From Gammaproteobacteria bacterium (GTDB taxonomy: Bacteria > Pseudomonadota > Gammaproteobacteria > Natronospirales > REEB76), in contig JAGWOR010000011.1 of NCBI GenBank assembly GCA_028870845.1, positions 1-56,302 of the forward strand: DNA of 56,302 nt, given 5' to 3'. Below are positions 1 through 8,916 of the stretch, in pieces (the stretch's first letter is position 1; every line of letters begins with the position of its first letter). The notes under the pieces are model-generated. The model searched no databases and was not told where the DNA came from. It saw nothing but the letters and a program-made list of their open reading frames with translations. The translations under genes and the position numbers were made by a program.

Positions 1-74
1 GGGTATTGTATCGGGCCAAGACGGAATATTTGACCCTGAAGATGGCCGCCCGTAAAATTCGCGCTCCCGACTCA

Positions 75-149
75 GGGCGGTTAGCTCAGCGGTAGAGCAC
101 TGCTTTCACACGGCAGGGGTCACTGGTTCAATCCCAGTACCGCCCACCA
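75..149 (+). tRNA. tRNA-Val (anticodon CAC)
   Basis: A complete cloverleaf can be folded by hand. The acceptor stem is 75-81 with 139-145, the D stem 84-87 with 95-98, and the anticodon stem 100-104 with 112-116 around a seven-base loop. The T stem is 122-126 with 134-138 around TTCAATC. The anticodon is CAC at 107-109, reading the valine codon GTG. The discriminator is A146 and the CCA end is encoded at 147-149. The 74 bases to its left are too short to assign. Confidence 0.95.
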
Positions 150-178
150 GATCCCGTCTACATTGACCCACTGTACAG

Positions 179-206
179 CATGGTTGCCGGTATTCCGGCA
201 ACCATG
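179..206. terminator. Perfect 12-bp hairpin between the tRNA and the LolA-like gene
   Basis: Arms CATGGTTGCCGG (179-190) and CCGGCAACCATG (195-206) surround a TATT loop. It lies 30 bases after the tRNA and just past the stop of the leftward gene at 228, where a bidirectional stop or RNA-end hairpin is expected. There is no T tract on either side, so classical intrinsic termination is not assured; it may instead stabilise 3' ends. Confidence 0.55.
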
Positions 207-227
207 CTCGATGACTGCGTCGCCCGC

Positions 228-773
228 CTACGGATTAATGCTGATCTTAGAATTGTAGTCCGAATAAGTGATTGTCACGCTACCATTCTTCGAGGTAACA
301 ATGGCCACTGCTGGTAGATGATCGCTGCTCAAGTAGAGCTTGACTGGCGTGCCTTTGGATGTGAATGAATAAGCGTGCAGTGTCTTGCCGTCAATCTTCT
401 GCATACCAAGGTCACGAACCGTGCGTTTGACTTCGGGATCAACGCTCAACCAGTTCTGGTTCACCATCTGCTGGATTTGCGGCATGACGAACGGCATGTG
501 CATGGCTTTACCGTCCCTGACCATGTACATGTCATTCCCGATCAATATGTCGCTCATATCCGGCATCACCTGGATGCGCCAGCGGTCTGGAGCCACGTGA
601 TCCACGGTGACCGTATGTCCGTTGGACATTTGCTCCACCGCATGCCAGGAATGCACCGCCTGGAATGCAGTGCGTGCCTGTTCAAGATCGGAATAAGCGG
701 TTGCTTGTGCCGTTAACGCCGTTGATAAAAATGTTGCTGTCAACAGCATTTGAATAATACGATTTCGGTTCAT
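228..773 (-). CDS. Secreted LolA-like (outer-membrane lipoprotein-sorting fold) protein
   Basis: 181 residues with a clear signal peptide (hydrophobic residues about 8-22, then an ALTAQA-type cleavage site). The mature part alternates short strands such as VTVDHVAPDRWRIQV and KLYLSSDHLPAVAIV. This is the pattern of LolA/LolB-like proteins that measure the effect of a hydrophobic ligand on a half-barrel, so a periplasmic lipid- or lipoprotein-binding role is inferred. GGAG lies 6 bases before the ATG. It is the last gene of a leftward run of three secreted proteins (34-base gap to the lipoprotein gene), which suggests co-transcription. It is not LolA itself, as no lolA neighbours are present; the exact ligand is unknown. 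Confidence 0.7.
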   Translation of the reverse strand: MNRNRIIQMLLTATFLSTALTAQATAYSDLEQARTAFQAVHSWHAVEQMSNGHTVTVDHVAPDRWRIQVMPDMSDILIGNDMYMVRDGKAMHMPFVMPQIQQMVNQNWLSVDPEVKRTVRDLGMQKIDGKTLHAYSFTSKGTPVKLYLSSDHLPAVAIVTSKNGSVTITYSDYNSKISINP

Positions 774-807
774 GAGGTTCTCCGGATTTATGAATTAATT
801 TCTACCA

Positions 808-1530
808 TTACTTGGCACAAATATCGAAGGTCATGGGCGACGTATTGGAATCGCCAAAGCCGTCAGTAACACGGATGGAGTTGTCGTAGGTCCAGGGATC
901 CGGTGTACAGGCCGCCGTTTCAGTACCGCTGACAAGACCGCTGGCGGATATGCTGATACCGGGTGGCAAGGAAGCTGTATTGATGACAGTCCAGGTATAC
1001 GCTGGGCAGCCGCCCTGGGCGGCCAGCTGGAAGTTTCCTGACTTTCCCGCTGGTACCGGGATCATGGTTGCATTAGTCACGCTCGGCGTGCCTCTGGTGC
1101 AGCCCACACCGAAAATTGCCTTCGTGTGGAGTGAATAGCATTGCGTCACTGTAATGTTGTTGTAGCTGACATTGCAGGCGACCGGTGCATTGTGTGGGGC
1201 CGAATAGAATGCCGGCCAGGTGACCAGCGCTGTCACCGCCAGCGAGTGCGCACCGGGGGCGAACGTCCAGGGGACGTTGCAGTTTGAGGGCGTGCTGCAT
1301 GCCAGGGCTACCGCGGCGCCGTCCAGGGTTGCGGGCAGCGATGCCGCCGTGGCGTTTTTCTTGCTGTTCACAAACACCGTATCAGTGGCAACCCCCACGG
1401 ACAGGGCCGTGGGCGCCGGGGATAACCCCATGCTGCCGTCAGTCGGAGCTGGCGTAAGCGTGAGCGCACAGCCGGCGATCGTCAAAAAAGTCACCAGTGA
1501 CAATAACGGGATATATGCAGTAGATTTCAT
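808..1530 (-). CDS. Putative lipoprotein with an Ig-like (He_PIG-type) domain
   Basis: 240 residues. The N-terminus has a lipoprotein signal: a hydrophobic stretch ending in the lipobox I-A-G-C, with Cys about residue 21 as the expected lipidated residue. The C-terminal third contains LPPGISISASGLVSG, typical of the putative Ig (He_PIG) fold found in surface proteins. Several cysteines in the middle may form disulfides. GGGAGG lies 9 bases before the ATG. It sits 23 bases after the FG-GAP gene on the same strand, so the two are probably co-expressed and may act together at the cell surface. No enzymatic motif is seen. Confidence 0.65.
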   Translation of the reverse strand: MKSTAYIPLLSLVTFLTIAGCALTLTPAPTDGSMGLSPAPTALSVGVATDTVFVNSKKNATAASLPATLDGAAVALACSTPSNCNVPWTFAPGAHSLAVTALVTWPAFYSAPHNAPVACNVSYNNITVTQCYSLHTKAIFGVGCTRGTPSVTNATMIPVPAGKSGNFQLAAQGGCPAYTWTVINTASLPPGISISASGLVSGTETAACTPDPWTYDNSIRVTDGFGDSNTSPMTFDICAK

Positions 1531-1553
1531 CTTGATTGACCTCCCGCCGGGTT

Positions 1554-4046
1554 TTATGAAAATTTACGCCGCTTGCGGGTTCGCCACACCACTAACCATG
1601 TCAAGCCAAAAAGCAAGACGATTTCCCATAACCCCATGGCCCCGGAGCCTCCCGTGTTCACGCTTGTCGTAGCTGTACCCACCGTGAAATCATAGGATTG
1701 GCTTGCGCCACCCATGTTAGTGGCTCCAACCGTTAGCTGGCTGTCCTCGACCTGGCCGTTTGGATCCGAACTGTCGACCGTATATTGAAACATCACCAGC
1801 CAAGCGCCGGGTGGCAATGTACCAAGCCCACACCATACGCTACCCCCGGATCCGGTACCCGGAAACACGTAACACGAACCCATACCTGCCGTCACGGACG
1901 AAACCGTTGTTCCCGCTGGAATCGTGAATATTATCCCGACATTATCAGCCGGAATATTGCTGGTGTTATCAACGAGTATCAGCATCACGCAGCTGGAACC
2001 TGGTGCGTTGGTACAGTCAATACTGCTGTCGCACACGGTCTGACCCTCGATGACTGAGCATTGACCAGCCGACAGCCCTCCAAGCGCTGCATTAGCCGGC
2101 TCATAAAGAACCGATAACGACGTGGAAACGCTGGATACCGTGACTGACTCGGTCGCCGTGGGGTTATTACTCGCGTTCTGAGCAGACACGCTTATCGAGG
2201 CTACTGTCAGGGTTTGGCCGGCGGCCGAACCGGAAACCGCCAAAGTAACACTTGGCTGCCAGCTGGCACCGGCCGCCAGCGACGCAATCGTACAGGATAT
2301 GCTGCTGCCACTTTGAGCACAGGTGGCACCACCGGAGGTATCACCGGCCAGATTTACCCCAGACCCAATGGCAGCATTGAGGGTCACATTCAGCGCTGCC
2401 GTGGTACTGCTGGTATTTGTAATTGTTATCGCATAGTTCAAGTTTTGACCGGCACTGACGCTTACGCCGTTGGGCCCGCTGACACTCAAGGAGAGTGTGA
2501 CCTGTGACTGGGCAGCAGGTGCTCCATACACATAAGCCAAGCCATTGTTGTTGGCGCTGTTCGGCGCGGGGCCCGTGGTGTTAGGCGCACCGACCAGCGT
2601 AACGCTGGAATCCCCTGACATTGCCACTGCTCCTCCAAAAAAGTCAGCGGGCGGCAGGCCCGTACTTTGGCTAACCGAAGGATCGATTAAAATTTGGGCG
2701 GGTGTATTGCTGCATTGAGTCTGGGGCAGCCCGTTAACGACATCCACTTCTCCGGTGCCGCCGTAGCCCCCGCTATTGCTTCCCTCAGCACCCTCAGGCA
2801 TGCCTGCCGTCAGGGTGCTGCCGTCATTCGAGATCGCCAGCGACCAGCCAAAGCCACCCAAGCCTGAATAGATGGTGTTCATGTTCTGGTTGGAATTGGT
2901 GTAAGTACAACCGACACTGGCTCCACCGCTCCAATTGCCAGCGGATGCCTGGCCAATAATGCTTACCGCCCCGGTTTCACCGTTGGCTCCGGTAGTCACT
3001 GCGGCATTGGGCGCCGCGATAGCTGCCTCATTGCCATTGCCGGCCAGGGCCACCGCATGGCCGAATTCGTCGCAGGTCAAATACACCACGTCACTGCACG
3101 CAGCGGTGTTGGGATCGGTAACCTGTGAAAGCGACTGCAGGGCGCCATTGCTGTTGTTTCCGAAGAAAAAGGCTGCACCTTCGGCGGGTTCGGGAGAGCC
3201 GTTATTGCTGACCACGGCCCCGGGCGCCCCGATCAGTGCGGTGATACTGTTGCCGGTGCCAGCCACCGAAACAGCATAGCCGAATTCGTCGCACACAGTC
3301 TGCTGGTTTGGAGGCGAACCGAAACTGGCGCATGTTGGCGCCGGGTCAAGAAGGGTTGTGCTAGGCGTGGTATTCCAGGTGCCGTTGCTGCTGGTGTAGA
3401 CATAAACAGCGCCTTCGTTGTTATCGTTCGTGCCATTACCACCCGGTTCGTTGGCACCCCATGCGCCAACCAGCAAGCTGGCACCATCGGAGGATAGCGC
3501 CACGGCGCTGCCAAACTCGTCCGTGGCTGCAATTCCGGGATCTGGCACCTGGGCGAGTTGCGTGCAGGCCGGTGTGCCGCTGAGCGTGCACTGGTAAACA
3601 TAGGCGATGCCGTAGCCGACCACCGCGCCATTGATGACACCTCCGCCAGGCGCACCCACAACCAGGATAAAACTATTGTTGTTGATGCTGGATACCGACA
3701 GTGCGGATCCGAAATTATCTGTAGGCGCGGCTTCGTTATTACAACTGGCGCCGGCGGCGGGATCACACACAGTAATCACCGGCGTACCGCTCCAGGCACC
3801 ATTCACGTTTTGAAAGATGTATACCGCCGGCGGTGTGTCCAGACCGTAGCCTCCGGCATTGGCTCCCACGACAGCGATACTGCCGTCGGGAGTCACTGCC
3901 GTGCTGGTTCCGTAGTAGTAATTGAACGCATTGGGTTGTGGATTGACCAGCACTGTGGGCGTGGCGAAAGCCTGCATCCCGAAACTTAACAAAGCCAGGC
4001 CCAACTGCCAGTGTAGCCATACGGCACTCTTGAAAGTCATTTTCAT
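1554..4046 (-). CDS. Large surface protein: FG-GAP repeats, DUF11-like domains, C-terminal sorting-like tail
   Basis: 830 residues. A signal peptide (residues 1-28) is followed by about seven repeats built on D-x-FG-x-A-V-x-x-S-x-x-G (for example DEFGSAVALSSDG), as in FG-GAP beta-propellers. Two DUF11/COG1361-like beta-sandwich domains follow (about 510-790; ITNTSS and LPPGAW motifs). The last 32 residues form a tripartite tail: a Gly-rich stretch, a hydrophobic helix (LWEIVLLFGLTWLVVW) and an Arg/Lys cluster. That layout matches C-terminal sorting signals of the GlyGly-CTERM/IPTL-CTERM kind. GGGG lies 6 bases before the ATG. Probably an exported, surface-displayed adhesion or binding protein; the ligand is unknown. 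It heads a three-gene leftward run. Confidence 0.75.
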   Translation of the reverse strand: MKMTFKSAVWLHWQLGLALLSFGMQAFATPTVLVNPQPNAFNYYYGTSTAVTPDGSIAVVGANAGGYGLDTPPAVYIFQNVNGAWSGTPVITVCDPAAGASCNNEAAPTDNFGSALSVSSINNNSFILVVGAPGGGVINGAVVGYGIAYVYQCTLSGTPACTQLAQVPDPGIAATDEFGSAVALSSDGASLLVGAWGANEPGGNGTNDNNEGAVYVYTSSNGTWNTTPSTTLLDPAPTCASFGSPPNQQTVCDEFGYAVSVAGTGNSITALIGAPGAVVSNNGSPEPAEGAAFFFGNNSNGALQSLSQVTDPNTAACSDVVYLTCDEFGHAVALAGNGNEAAIAAPNAAVTTGANGETGAVSIIGQASAGNWSGGASVGCTYTNSNQNMNTIYSGLGGFGWSLAISNDGSTLTAGMPEGAEGSNSGGYGGTGEVDVVNGLPQTQCSNTPAQILIDPSVSQSTGLPPADFFGGAVAMSGDSSVTLVGAPNTTGPAPNSANNNGLAYVYGAPAAQSQVTLSLSVSGPNGVSVSAGQNLNYAITITNTSSTTAALNVTLNAAIGSGVNLAGDTSGGATCAQSGSSISCTIASLAAGASWQPSVTLAVSGSAAGQTLTVASISVSAQNASNNPTATESVTVSSVSTSLSVLYEPANAALGGLSAGQCSVIEGQTVCDSSIDCTNAPGSSCVMLILVDNTSNIPADNVGIIFTIPAGTTVSSVTAGMGSCYVFPGTGSGGSVWCGLGTLPPGAWLVMFQYTVDSSDPNGQVEDSQLTVGATNMGGASQSYDFTVGTATTSVNTGGSGAMGLWEIVLLFGLTWLVVWRTRKRRKFS

Positions 4047-4203
4047 GTTAATCCCCTGATTACATGGTTTGAAGTTATCTGTGCTCTACCCCCGCATGGC
4101 GAGGCGCCATAATTTCCACAACCTGCAGCCTCGCAAGGCCTCACAGCCTCAATGGACATAAAATTGCAACCAGCCACCGGCACCCGCCAGATGGTTGTCC
4201 ATT

Positions 4204-4809
4204 TCATGAACACTGATGTGTACCCGGTATCTGCCCGTTGCCACGCTCCGGATGCTGTGACTGAAGCGCCTGTAGTTGCCTTGAGGCTCTGCATGCGCAC
4301 CTCCGTACTAACAACTGCTCCAGCGTGCCGCCGTGAACTTCTGCTGCAGGCACCGGATGGTACACACGGGTCGCATCGCGAACTTTGCCGGCCGCCGCCA
4401 GAATCTGCTCGATATTCCTGCGTCCCAGCAGGCGCGCCAAATCCAGCGCGGTATCGCCGCGTAAATTCCTGAGACCGGGATCCGCGCCTGTGGTCAGCAG
4501 CAGGCGTACCACGGCAGAATTGTTGCCGATCACCGCCTGCATGAGTGGCGTCACGCCGAAACGCCCCTGCACATTGACGTTTGCGCCGCGCCGAATGAGT
4601 ATCTGGATATCCACTGCAGGTGCATCGGCTGCTTTTGCCAGTAACAGCTGATCCAGAGATGGCGGCGGCGCAACGGCTCCCGGCATGGCGGCGGCAGAAA
4701 CGCATGCCCAAACAAACACCATCAGGGTGATTGCTGCGAATCGGCCCGCCCGGGCCGGCCGCTGTCCTGCCTCGGCAACCTTCCCGACCATCCAGCGCCG
4801 GCAGCTCAT
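4204..4809 (-). CDS. Ankyrin-repeat protein, exported
   Basis: 201 residues. After a hydrophobic export segment (about 25-42) come two to three ankyrin repeats with the classic GVTPLMQAVIGNNSAVVRLLLTTGADP and GDTALDLARLLGR signatures. Such repeats are protein-protein binding modules. The C-terminal 50 residues (Cys- and Gln-rich) have no recognisable domain. Its ATG overlaps the stop of the preceding gene by four bases, so the two are translationally coupled. The partner is unknown. Another frame on this strand is also open from 4876 to 4043, but the ankyrin motifs identify the real frame. Confidence 0.75.
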   Translation of the reverse strand: MSCRRWMVGKVAEAGQRPARAGRFAAITLMVFVWACVSAAAMPGAVAPPPSLDQLLLAKAADAPAVDIQILIRRGANVNVQGRFGVTPLMQAVIGNNSAVVRLLLTTGADPGLRNLRGDTALDLARLLGRRNIEQILAAAGKVRDATRVYHPVPAAEVHGGTLEQLLVRRCACRASRQLQALQSQHPERGNGQIPGTHQCS

Positions 4810-5234
4810 TCGGTTGCTCCCGCCAGCCGGCGTGCGGCTTCCTCAAGACCGATGGCCTGGTCATGCAATGCGCCACGTACAGCGTCCAGGGCCGGAATCA
4901 CTGCGCCGAGGCATTGCACTAGCACCCGGTCCTCGCAATATGATTGGGCCGGACCGCCGCCGCACCCAAGCGGCGGCCGCTTCCGGCAATGATGCAGCCG
5001 CACCTGGTAGATCTGCCACGCGCGCCGGTACGCGCGGTAGCGCGTGTCCAGTTGAGCGTTGTCCCGGCTGACCGCCGCCATCTCCACTTCCGGTACCTCA
5101 CTGTAGCGCCAACGGGCCGTGACCTCGGTCGGCGCGGCCTGTGCCTTCCCCGGCGGCCCTTTCCACCACCCTAGGGCACAGGCACCCGCCATCAGCAGCA
5201 CCGCCGCAATCCGCAGGCTCATCGGTTGTCGCAC
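4806..5234 (-). CDS. Small secreted protein of unknown function with paired cysteines
   Basis: 142 residues. An N-terminal signal or anchor helix (about 8-24) is followed by a helical, Arg-rich segment (YRAYRRAWQIYQVRLHHC). Four cysteines in the mature part (HHC, GCGGG, YCED, VQC) could form two disulfides, consistent with the periplasm. I do not recognise the family. The four-base overlap with the ankyrin gene (ATGA at 4806-4809) indicates a two-gene operon, so it may be the binding partner of that ankyrin protein. The start at 5234 is the first ATG; a second ATG four codons later (ATGAGCCTGCGG) is also possible. Confidence 0.6.
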   Translation of the reverse strand: MRQPMSLRIAAVLLMAGACALGWWKGPPGKAQAAPTEVTARWRYSEVPEVEMAAVSRDNAQLDTRYRAYRRAWQIYQVRLHHCRKRPPLGCGGGPAQSYCEDRVLVQCLGAVIPALDAVRGALHDQAIGLEEAARRLAGATE

Positions 5235-5466
5235 ACTTCCCTCCCGTCTCCCGGCAGCCGCCCTACGGCTTTTGCAAATGGGTTGTGCCTGGCTGCTGCA
5301 TAACTTAAGTGCAGGTCTTGGCCGGTTTCTACCTCAAAAAATGCTCAAGTTATGCTCATGCCTGCCCGCCTCAGGGTGCTGGCCCGGCAAGCACGGTCGG
5401 GGCAGCGGGTTTACACTTTTATGGTCCTAAAACGGCCGCCATGACGAAATCCAGAGGAAACACCGC

Positions 5467-7473
5467 GTGAACATCCAGGATTCACCTACCGGCCCGGGCA
5501 CCGGGCAGCGCAGAAGCACGCTGGATTCGGCGATAAAACCGCGGCCATCGCCAGCGCCCGTCACGGAGCATGAATTTGCATTGGCCGTGCATCAGGCGCT
5601 GCGCGACTACCAGCGCACCGATCTCTTGCGCAGCAGTCCGCTGCTCGGCACGCGTCTGTTACAGGACGCGCTGGCTCGCTCGCCGGGTACACCCCCCACG
5701 CAGATGCTGCGTGAAGTGCTCCGCAGCCATTCCGAGGCGCTCGGCCAGAACCCCAAAACCGACCGCTTCCAGCAGGTACTGCAGCACACGTATCTCATGC
5801 CCATGCGCAGCCAGCAGGCGGTTGCGGATGCGCTGCACCTGAGCTGGAGCACCTACCGGCGCTGTCTTGCCGGCGCGGTGCGCATGCTCAGCGCCGCCTT
5901 GTGGGAGACAGAAACGGCGCTGCAGGCAGCATCCGGTGACCAAAGCGTCTCGAGGCATCCCCTTGGATTTTGGCTGGTCACCGCATCGCTCGTGTTGCTC
6001 GCCATCGCCGTGAGCGGAAGCGTCTATTGGCAGATACACCGCCGCCGCCGCGAATCCCTGGTGCAGAACCCCGGTCCTGTGACTCTGGCAGTGCTGCCAT
6101 TCATGGATCTGGACCCGCAATCTGGTAGCCGCTACCTGAGCGACGGCATTACCGACGAGTTAATTACCCGTCTTGGGCGTAATCCGCATTTGCGGGTGGT
6201 GGCGCATACCTCGTCTTTCAGCCTGCGTAATAAACCGCTGGATGTGCGTGATGTGGGCCGCATACTGGGAGTCACTCACATTGTTGAAGGCAGCCTGCAA
6301 AAGGCCGGTAATATCCTGCGCATACATGTGGCTCTGGTGAGCGCGGTCAGTGGCTATGAGCTTTGGTCCGGTGAGCTGGACATGCCGCAACACGACATAT
6401 TCAAGACCGAGGATTCCATAGCAGAATCCATCCTGGGCCACCTGCATGTGCCATTGGAACCGGCGAATTCCGGAGTCGCCGCATCCCCGCGGGCCGTCAA
6501 CCCGGAAGCCAGGGATGCCTATCTGGTGGGGCTGGAATACCTCAACAACCGCACCGATGATGATATCAATCAGTCCATTGTGTATTTTCACCGCGCCATC
6601 CAGGCGGATCCGGACTATGCGGAGCCATGGGCCGGTCTGGCCACGGCCTATGCGATTCTGCGCGACTACCAGGAAGATGTGCCACCCGACACCCATTATG
6701 ATGATGCATTGAACGCAGCGAACAAGGCCATCGCGCTGGATCCTTCATTGCCCACGGTGCACGCGGTACTCGGCCTGCTGTACGAAGAACACTGGCAATG
6801 GCATGCGGCAGAACTTGAATTCAAGCGTGCGTTACAGCTCGATCCCAGCGATGCCACTGCCCACCAGTGGCTGGGAATGTATTACTGGTTCACGGGTGAT
6901 ATGCGGGCTGCGCTGACTCAATTGCGTACAGCCCGTTCGCTCGATCCCTTGTCCTTGATTATCAATGCCGATCTGGGGCGGGCGCTGTGCTATGCCGGCC
7001 ATACCAAGACTGCCCTTACTCAATTGCGTGCGACCCTGGTGCTGTCGCCCCAGTTCGCGCTCACACACGCATTCATGGTGGAGGACTATCTGGCAACAGA
7101 TCAAAACCAGCTGGCTCTGGAGGAAGCACGTGCCACCGCGCGCCTGGCCGGCTCGCCTTCCGGCTCCCTGATCATAGCCCAGCTGGGAGTGACCTACGCG
7201 CTTACGGGACAAGCCGGAAAGGCAAAGCAAGCATTGAACAAACTTCTCAAACGCTCTTCACGGATGTATATATCCGGGGTGGCCTTATCGTGGCTGTACT
7301 GGAATCTGGGTGATAAAAATCGCGCGTTCATGCAATTGCGCCGCGCTGTCAACGATCATGATCATCTGATGATGACGGTGTTTGGCCCCGCCGGCAAAGC
7401 GGAACGCGCTGATCCGAGATTCGCGCAGATCCGGACGCTCATGAATCTCCCGGTGCATACTGCATCAAATTAG
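5467..7473 (+). CDS. Membrane-anchored HTH protein with TolB-like domain and TPR repeats (CadC/ToxR-like layout)
   Basis: 668 residues, GTG start with GAGG about 8 bases upstream. Domains: a cytoplasmic helical region (about 35-150) with a sigma-region-4-like helix-turn-helix (RSQQAVADALHLSWSTYRR); one membrane helix (about 165-190); a TolB/FlgO-like alpha/beta domain (about 200-330, starting AVLPFMDLDPQSGSRYLSDG, with LGVTHIVEGSLQK); then about seven TPR repeats to residue 650. DNA-binding module inside and a large sensing part outside is the CadC/ToxR-type one-component layout. It therefore may regulate genes in response to an envelope signal, perhaps the divergent secreted-protein genes at 228-5234. 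DNA binding is inferred from the fold, not shown. Confidence 0.75.
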   Translation: MNIQDSPTGPGTGQRRSTLDSAIKPRPSPAPVTEHEFALAVHQALRDYQRTDLLRSSPLLGTRLLQDALARSPGTPPTQMLREVLRSHSEALGQNPKTDRFQQVLQHTYLMPMRSQQAVADALHLSWSTYRRCLAGAVRMLSAALWETETALQAASGDQSVSRHPLGFWLVTASLVLLAIAVSGSVYWQIHRRRRESLVQNPGPVTLAVLPFMDLDPQSGSRYLSDGITDELITRLGRNPHLRVVAHTSSFSLRNKPLDVRDVGRILGVTHIVEGSLQKAGNILRIHVALVSAVSGYELWSGELDMPQHDIFKTEDSIAESILGHLHVPLEPANSGVAASPRAVNPEARDAYLVGLEYLNNRTDDDINQSIVYFHRAIQADPDYAEPWAGLATAYAILRDYQEDVPPDTHYDDALNAANKAIALDPSLPTVHAVLGLLYEEHWQWHAAELEFKRALQLDPSDATAHQWLGMYYWFTGDMRAALTQLRTARSLDPLSLIINADLGRALCYAGHTKTALTQLRATLVLSPQFALTHAFMVEDYLATDQNQLALEEARATARLAGSPSGSLIIAQLGVTYALTGQAGKAKQALNKLLKRSSRMYISGVALSWLYWNLGDKNRAFMQLRRAVNDHDHLMMTVFGPAGKAERADPRFAQIRTLMNLPVHTASN

Positions 7474-7597
7474 ACCGGAACCTCGCCCAGGGTGGTGGAA
7501 ACCGGCGGCTCCGCGCCTGTCGTACCCTCCGGTTCCTGGGTGTGCCGGGACATGCTCCATCTGGAGTGCTGCAGTCAAGATACCGCCGGGGCGTGGC

Positions 7598-7960
7598 TCA
7601 GAATTCCCAGCCGATGAGCACCATGGTTTCGCCGACGTTTTGCCCCTTGATGCCGGAATTGGACAGGTGGCTGACCGTGAATCGCCAGTGGTGGTAATGG
7701 AACCCCGCCTGGGTCTGAAACAAGAACCGGCTCGTCAGGGTGCTGGTAAGGTGGTTGTCCACGGCAACGCCGATGCCGGCAAACAGATGCGGATCCGTTA
7801 ATACCCAGGAAAGGCTTGTCCACGTGGCTGCCCGATAAGGCGCATCGAAAGGCGGGCCGTCAGATGGCTCAATTCAAGATTGCCATTCATAGGCCAGAAC
7901 CACGGCTTTGGCATCGCAATTCTCGTCGCCATTTGGGGGTGGCGTGAAAACTGGCTGCAC
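7598..7960 (-). pseudogene. Remnant of a PagL-like lipid A 3-O-deacylase (acyloxyacyl hydrolase family)
   Basis: Reading leftward, one frame gives the C-terminal half of a small outer-membrane barrel: an A-G-I-G-V-A-V strand, then TSRFLFQTQAGFHYHHWRFT, then H-L-S-N-S-G-I-K-x-x-N-x-G, ending in an aromatic strand W-E-F. The H-x-SN-x-GIK-x-x-N-x-G signature holds the catalytic His and Ser of PagL. The same frame carries an in-frame TGA about 115 residues before the end and a TAA further upstream. No good start or N-terminal half is visible, and the 7961-8148 stretch holds nothing recognisable. I conclude the gene is decayed or truncated; a sequencing error at the TGA cannot be excluded. Confidence 0.6.
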
Positions 7961-8148
7961 TTAAGGTTGATAATCACCCCGGCATGGCGTTGGGAAGGTA
8001 TTAGGCAAATCCTCAGGAAACTATTCATTGCCAATATATCCAGATGCATGGGCACCATGACTACCTTCCTATCATGCACCACAGCAGGCAATAAACCATT
8101 TTTCCAGTTACAAACCTCTTACCGGCTAAACCTGGTGTTGCACCGCGG

Positions 8149-8811
8149 TCAAAATCTAAAGCTCAGCCCAATGGTGACCACTGGATAAGCCTTGAAAAAA
8201 TTGACGTCGTTTTGAAGCTGATCCTGCTCCTGGGCCAAATCGCTTTGAAACTGCGGATTGTTTGCCAGACTGCCGCTGGCGGAAAGTTTTGCGCTGGGTG
8301 ATCCCTGGAACAAGGCGCCCAAGTCGAATTCGAAACCCAGGCCCGTGGAGCTTGTGCCCAATGTGCTCCAGCCAATGCCCAAATACGGAACATAAGACCG
8401 GAATGAGATCGCGCCGGTCAGGGTGCCGACTTGGGAAGCGCTATAGGTTGTGCCGTTGATTATATAGTTGCCATTCTGCGGTTGCCCCAGGGCATCGAGT
8501 TCATTTTTGTTGGAAAAATATCCGGCACTGACCCTGAATATTCCGGCGAATGGATGCCAGTCGAGCATGGCAGCATAGGATTCGAGATGAAGGGTAAAAT
8601 CGTAATTTATTTGCTCTTTGGTGCCAGTGTAATCATAGTTGTACCGGTTAAACAAAAGACGCGTGCTCAGATATGGATTAATGACATAACTGGCTTGCAT
8701 GCCGCCACCCAGTGTGCCGGCATGCACATCCAGTCCCCAATTGCCTGCAAATGCACTAATCGGACAGGTCAGTAATACCGCAACCGCAAGCTGGCGCATC
8801 GATATATTCAT
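8149..8811 (-). CDS. Outer-membrane beta-barrel protein, OmpW/CarO-like size class
   Basis: 220 residues. A signal peptide ends at A-F-A-G near residue 23. The mature chain alternates amphipathic strands and ends in the aromatic C-terminal strand V-V-T-I-G-L-S-F-R-F required for BAM-mediated insertion. Segments MLDWHPFAGIFRVSAGYF, VPYLGIGW and LGALFQGSP are typical of a widespread, poorly studied family of small proteobacterial barrels. A helical insert (LAQEQDQLQNDVNFFKAYP) precedes the last strands. Probably an eight- to ten-stranded barrel; the cargo, if any, is unknown. It follows pstB after a 105-base gap on the same strand and is unlikely to belong to that operon. Confidence 0.7.
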   Translation of the reverse strand: MNISMRQLAVAVLLTCPISAFAGNWGLDVHAGTLGGGMQASYVINPYLSTRLLFNRYNYDYTGTKEQINYDFTLHLESYAAMLDWHPFAGIFRVSAGYFSNKNELDALGQPQNGNYIINGTTYSASQVGTLTGAISFRSYVPYLGIGWSTLGTSSTGLGFEFDLGALFQGSPSAKLSASGSLANNPQFQSDLAQEQDQLQNDVNFFKAYPVVTIGLSFRF

Positions 8812-8916
8812 AACCGATCTCCCGATGAGGACGCGATGATTCTAGCGTGAATGTTGCTAGGGAAATACCCGATTCATCCCCAGGATAATGCTGCCCTTAG
8901 AGACTTGAAACAAGTT

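Noticed and set aside
1..74. Open frames running in from the left edge
   Set aside because: Two plus-strand frames are open, one continuing into the tRNA, but no recognisable protein end; too short to assign.
4043..4876. 277-codon frame overlapping the ankyrin gene
   Set aside because: Arg/Gly-rich shadow frame; the ankyrin motifs and start-stop overlap with the next gene lie in the other frame.
7798..8091. 97-codon minus-strand frame over the PagL remnant
   Set aside because: Its sequence has no barrel or signal-peptide pattern, while the adjacent frame carries the PagL motif.
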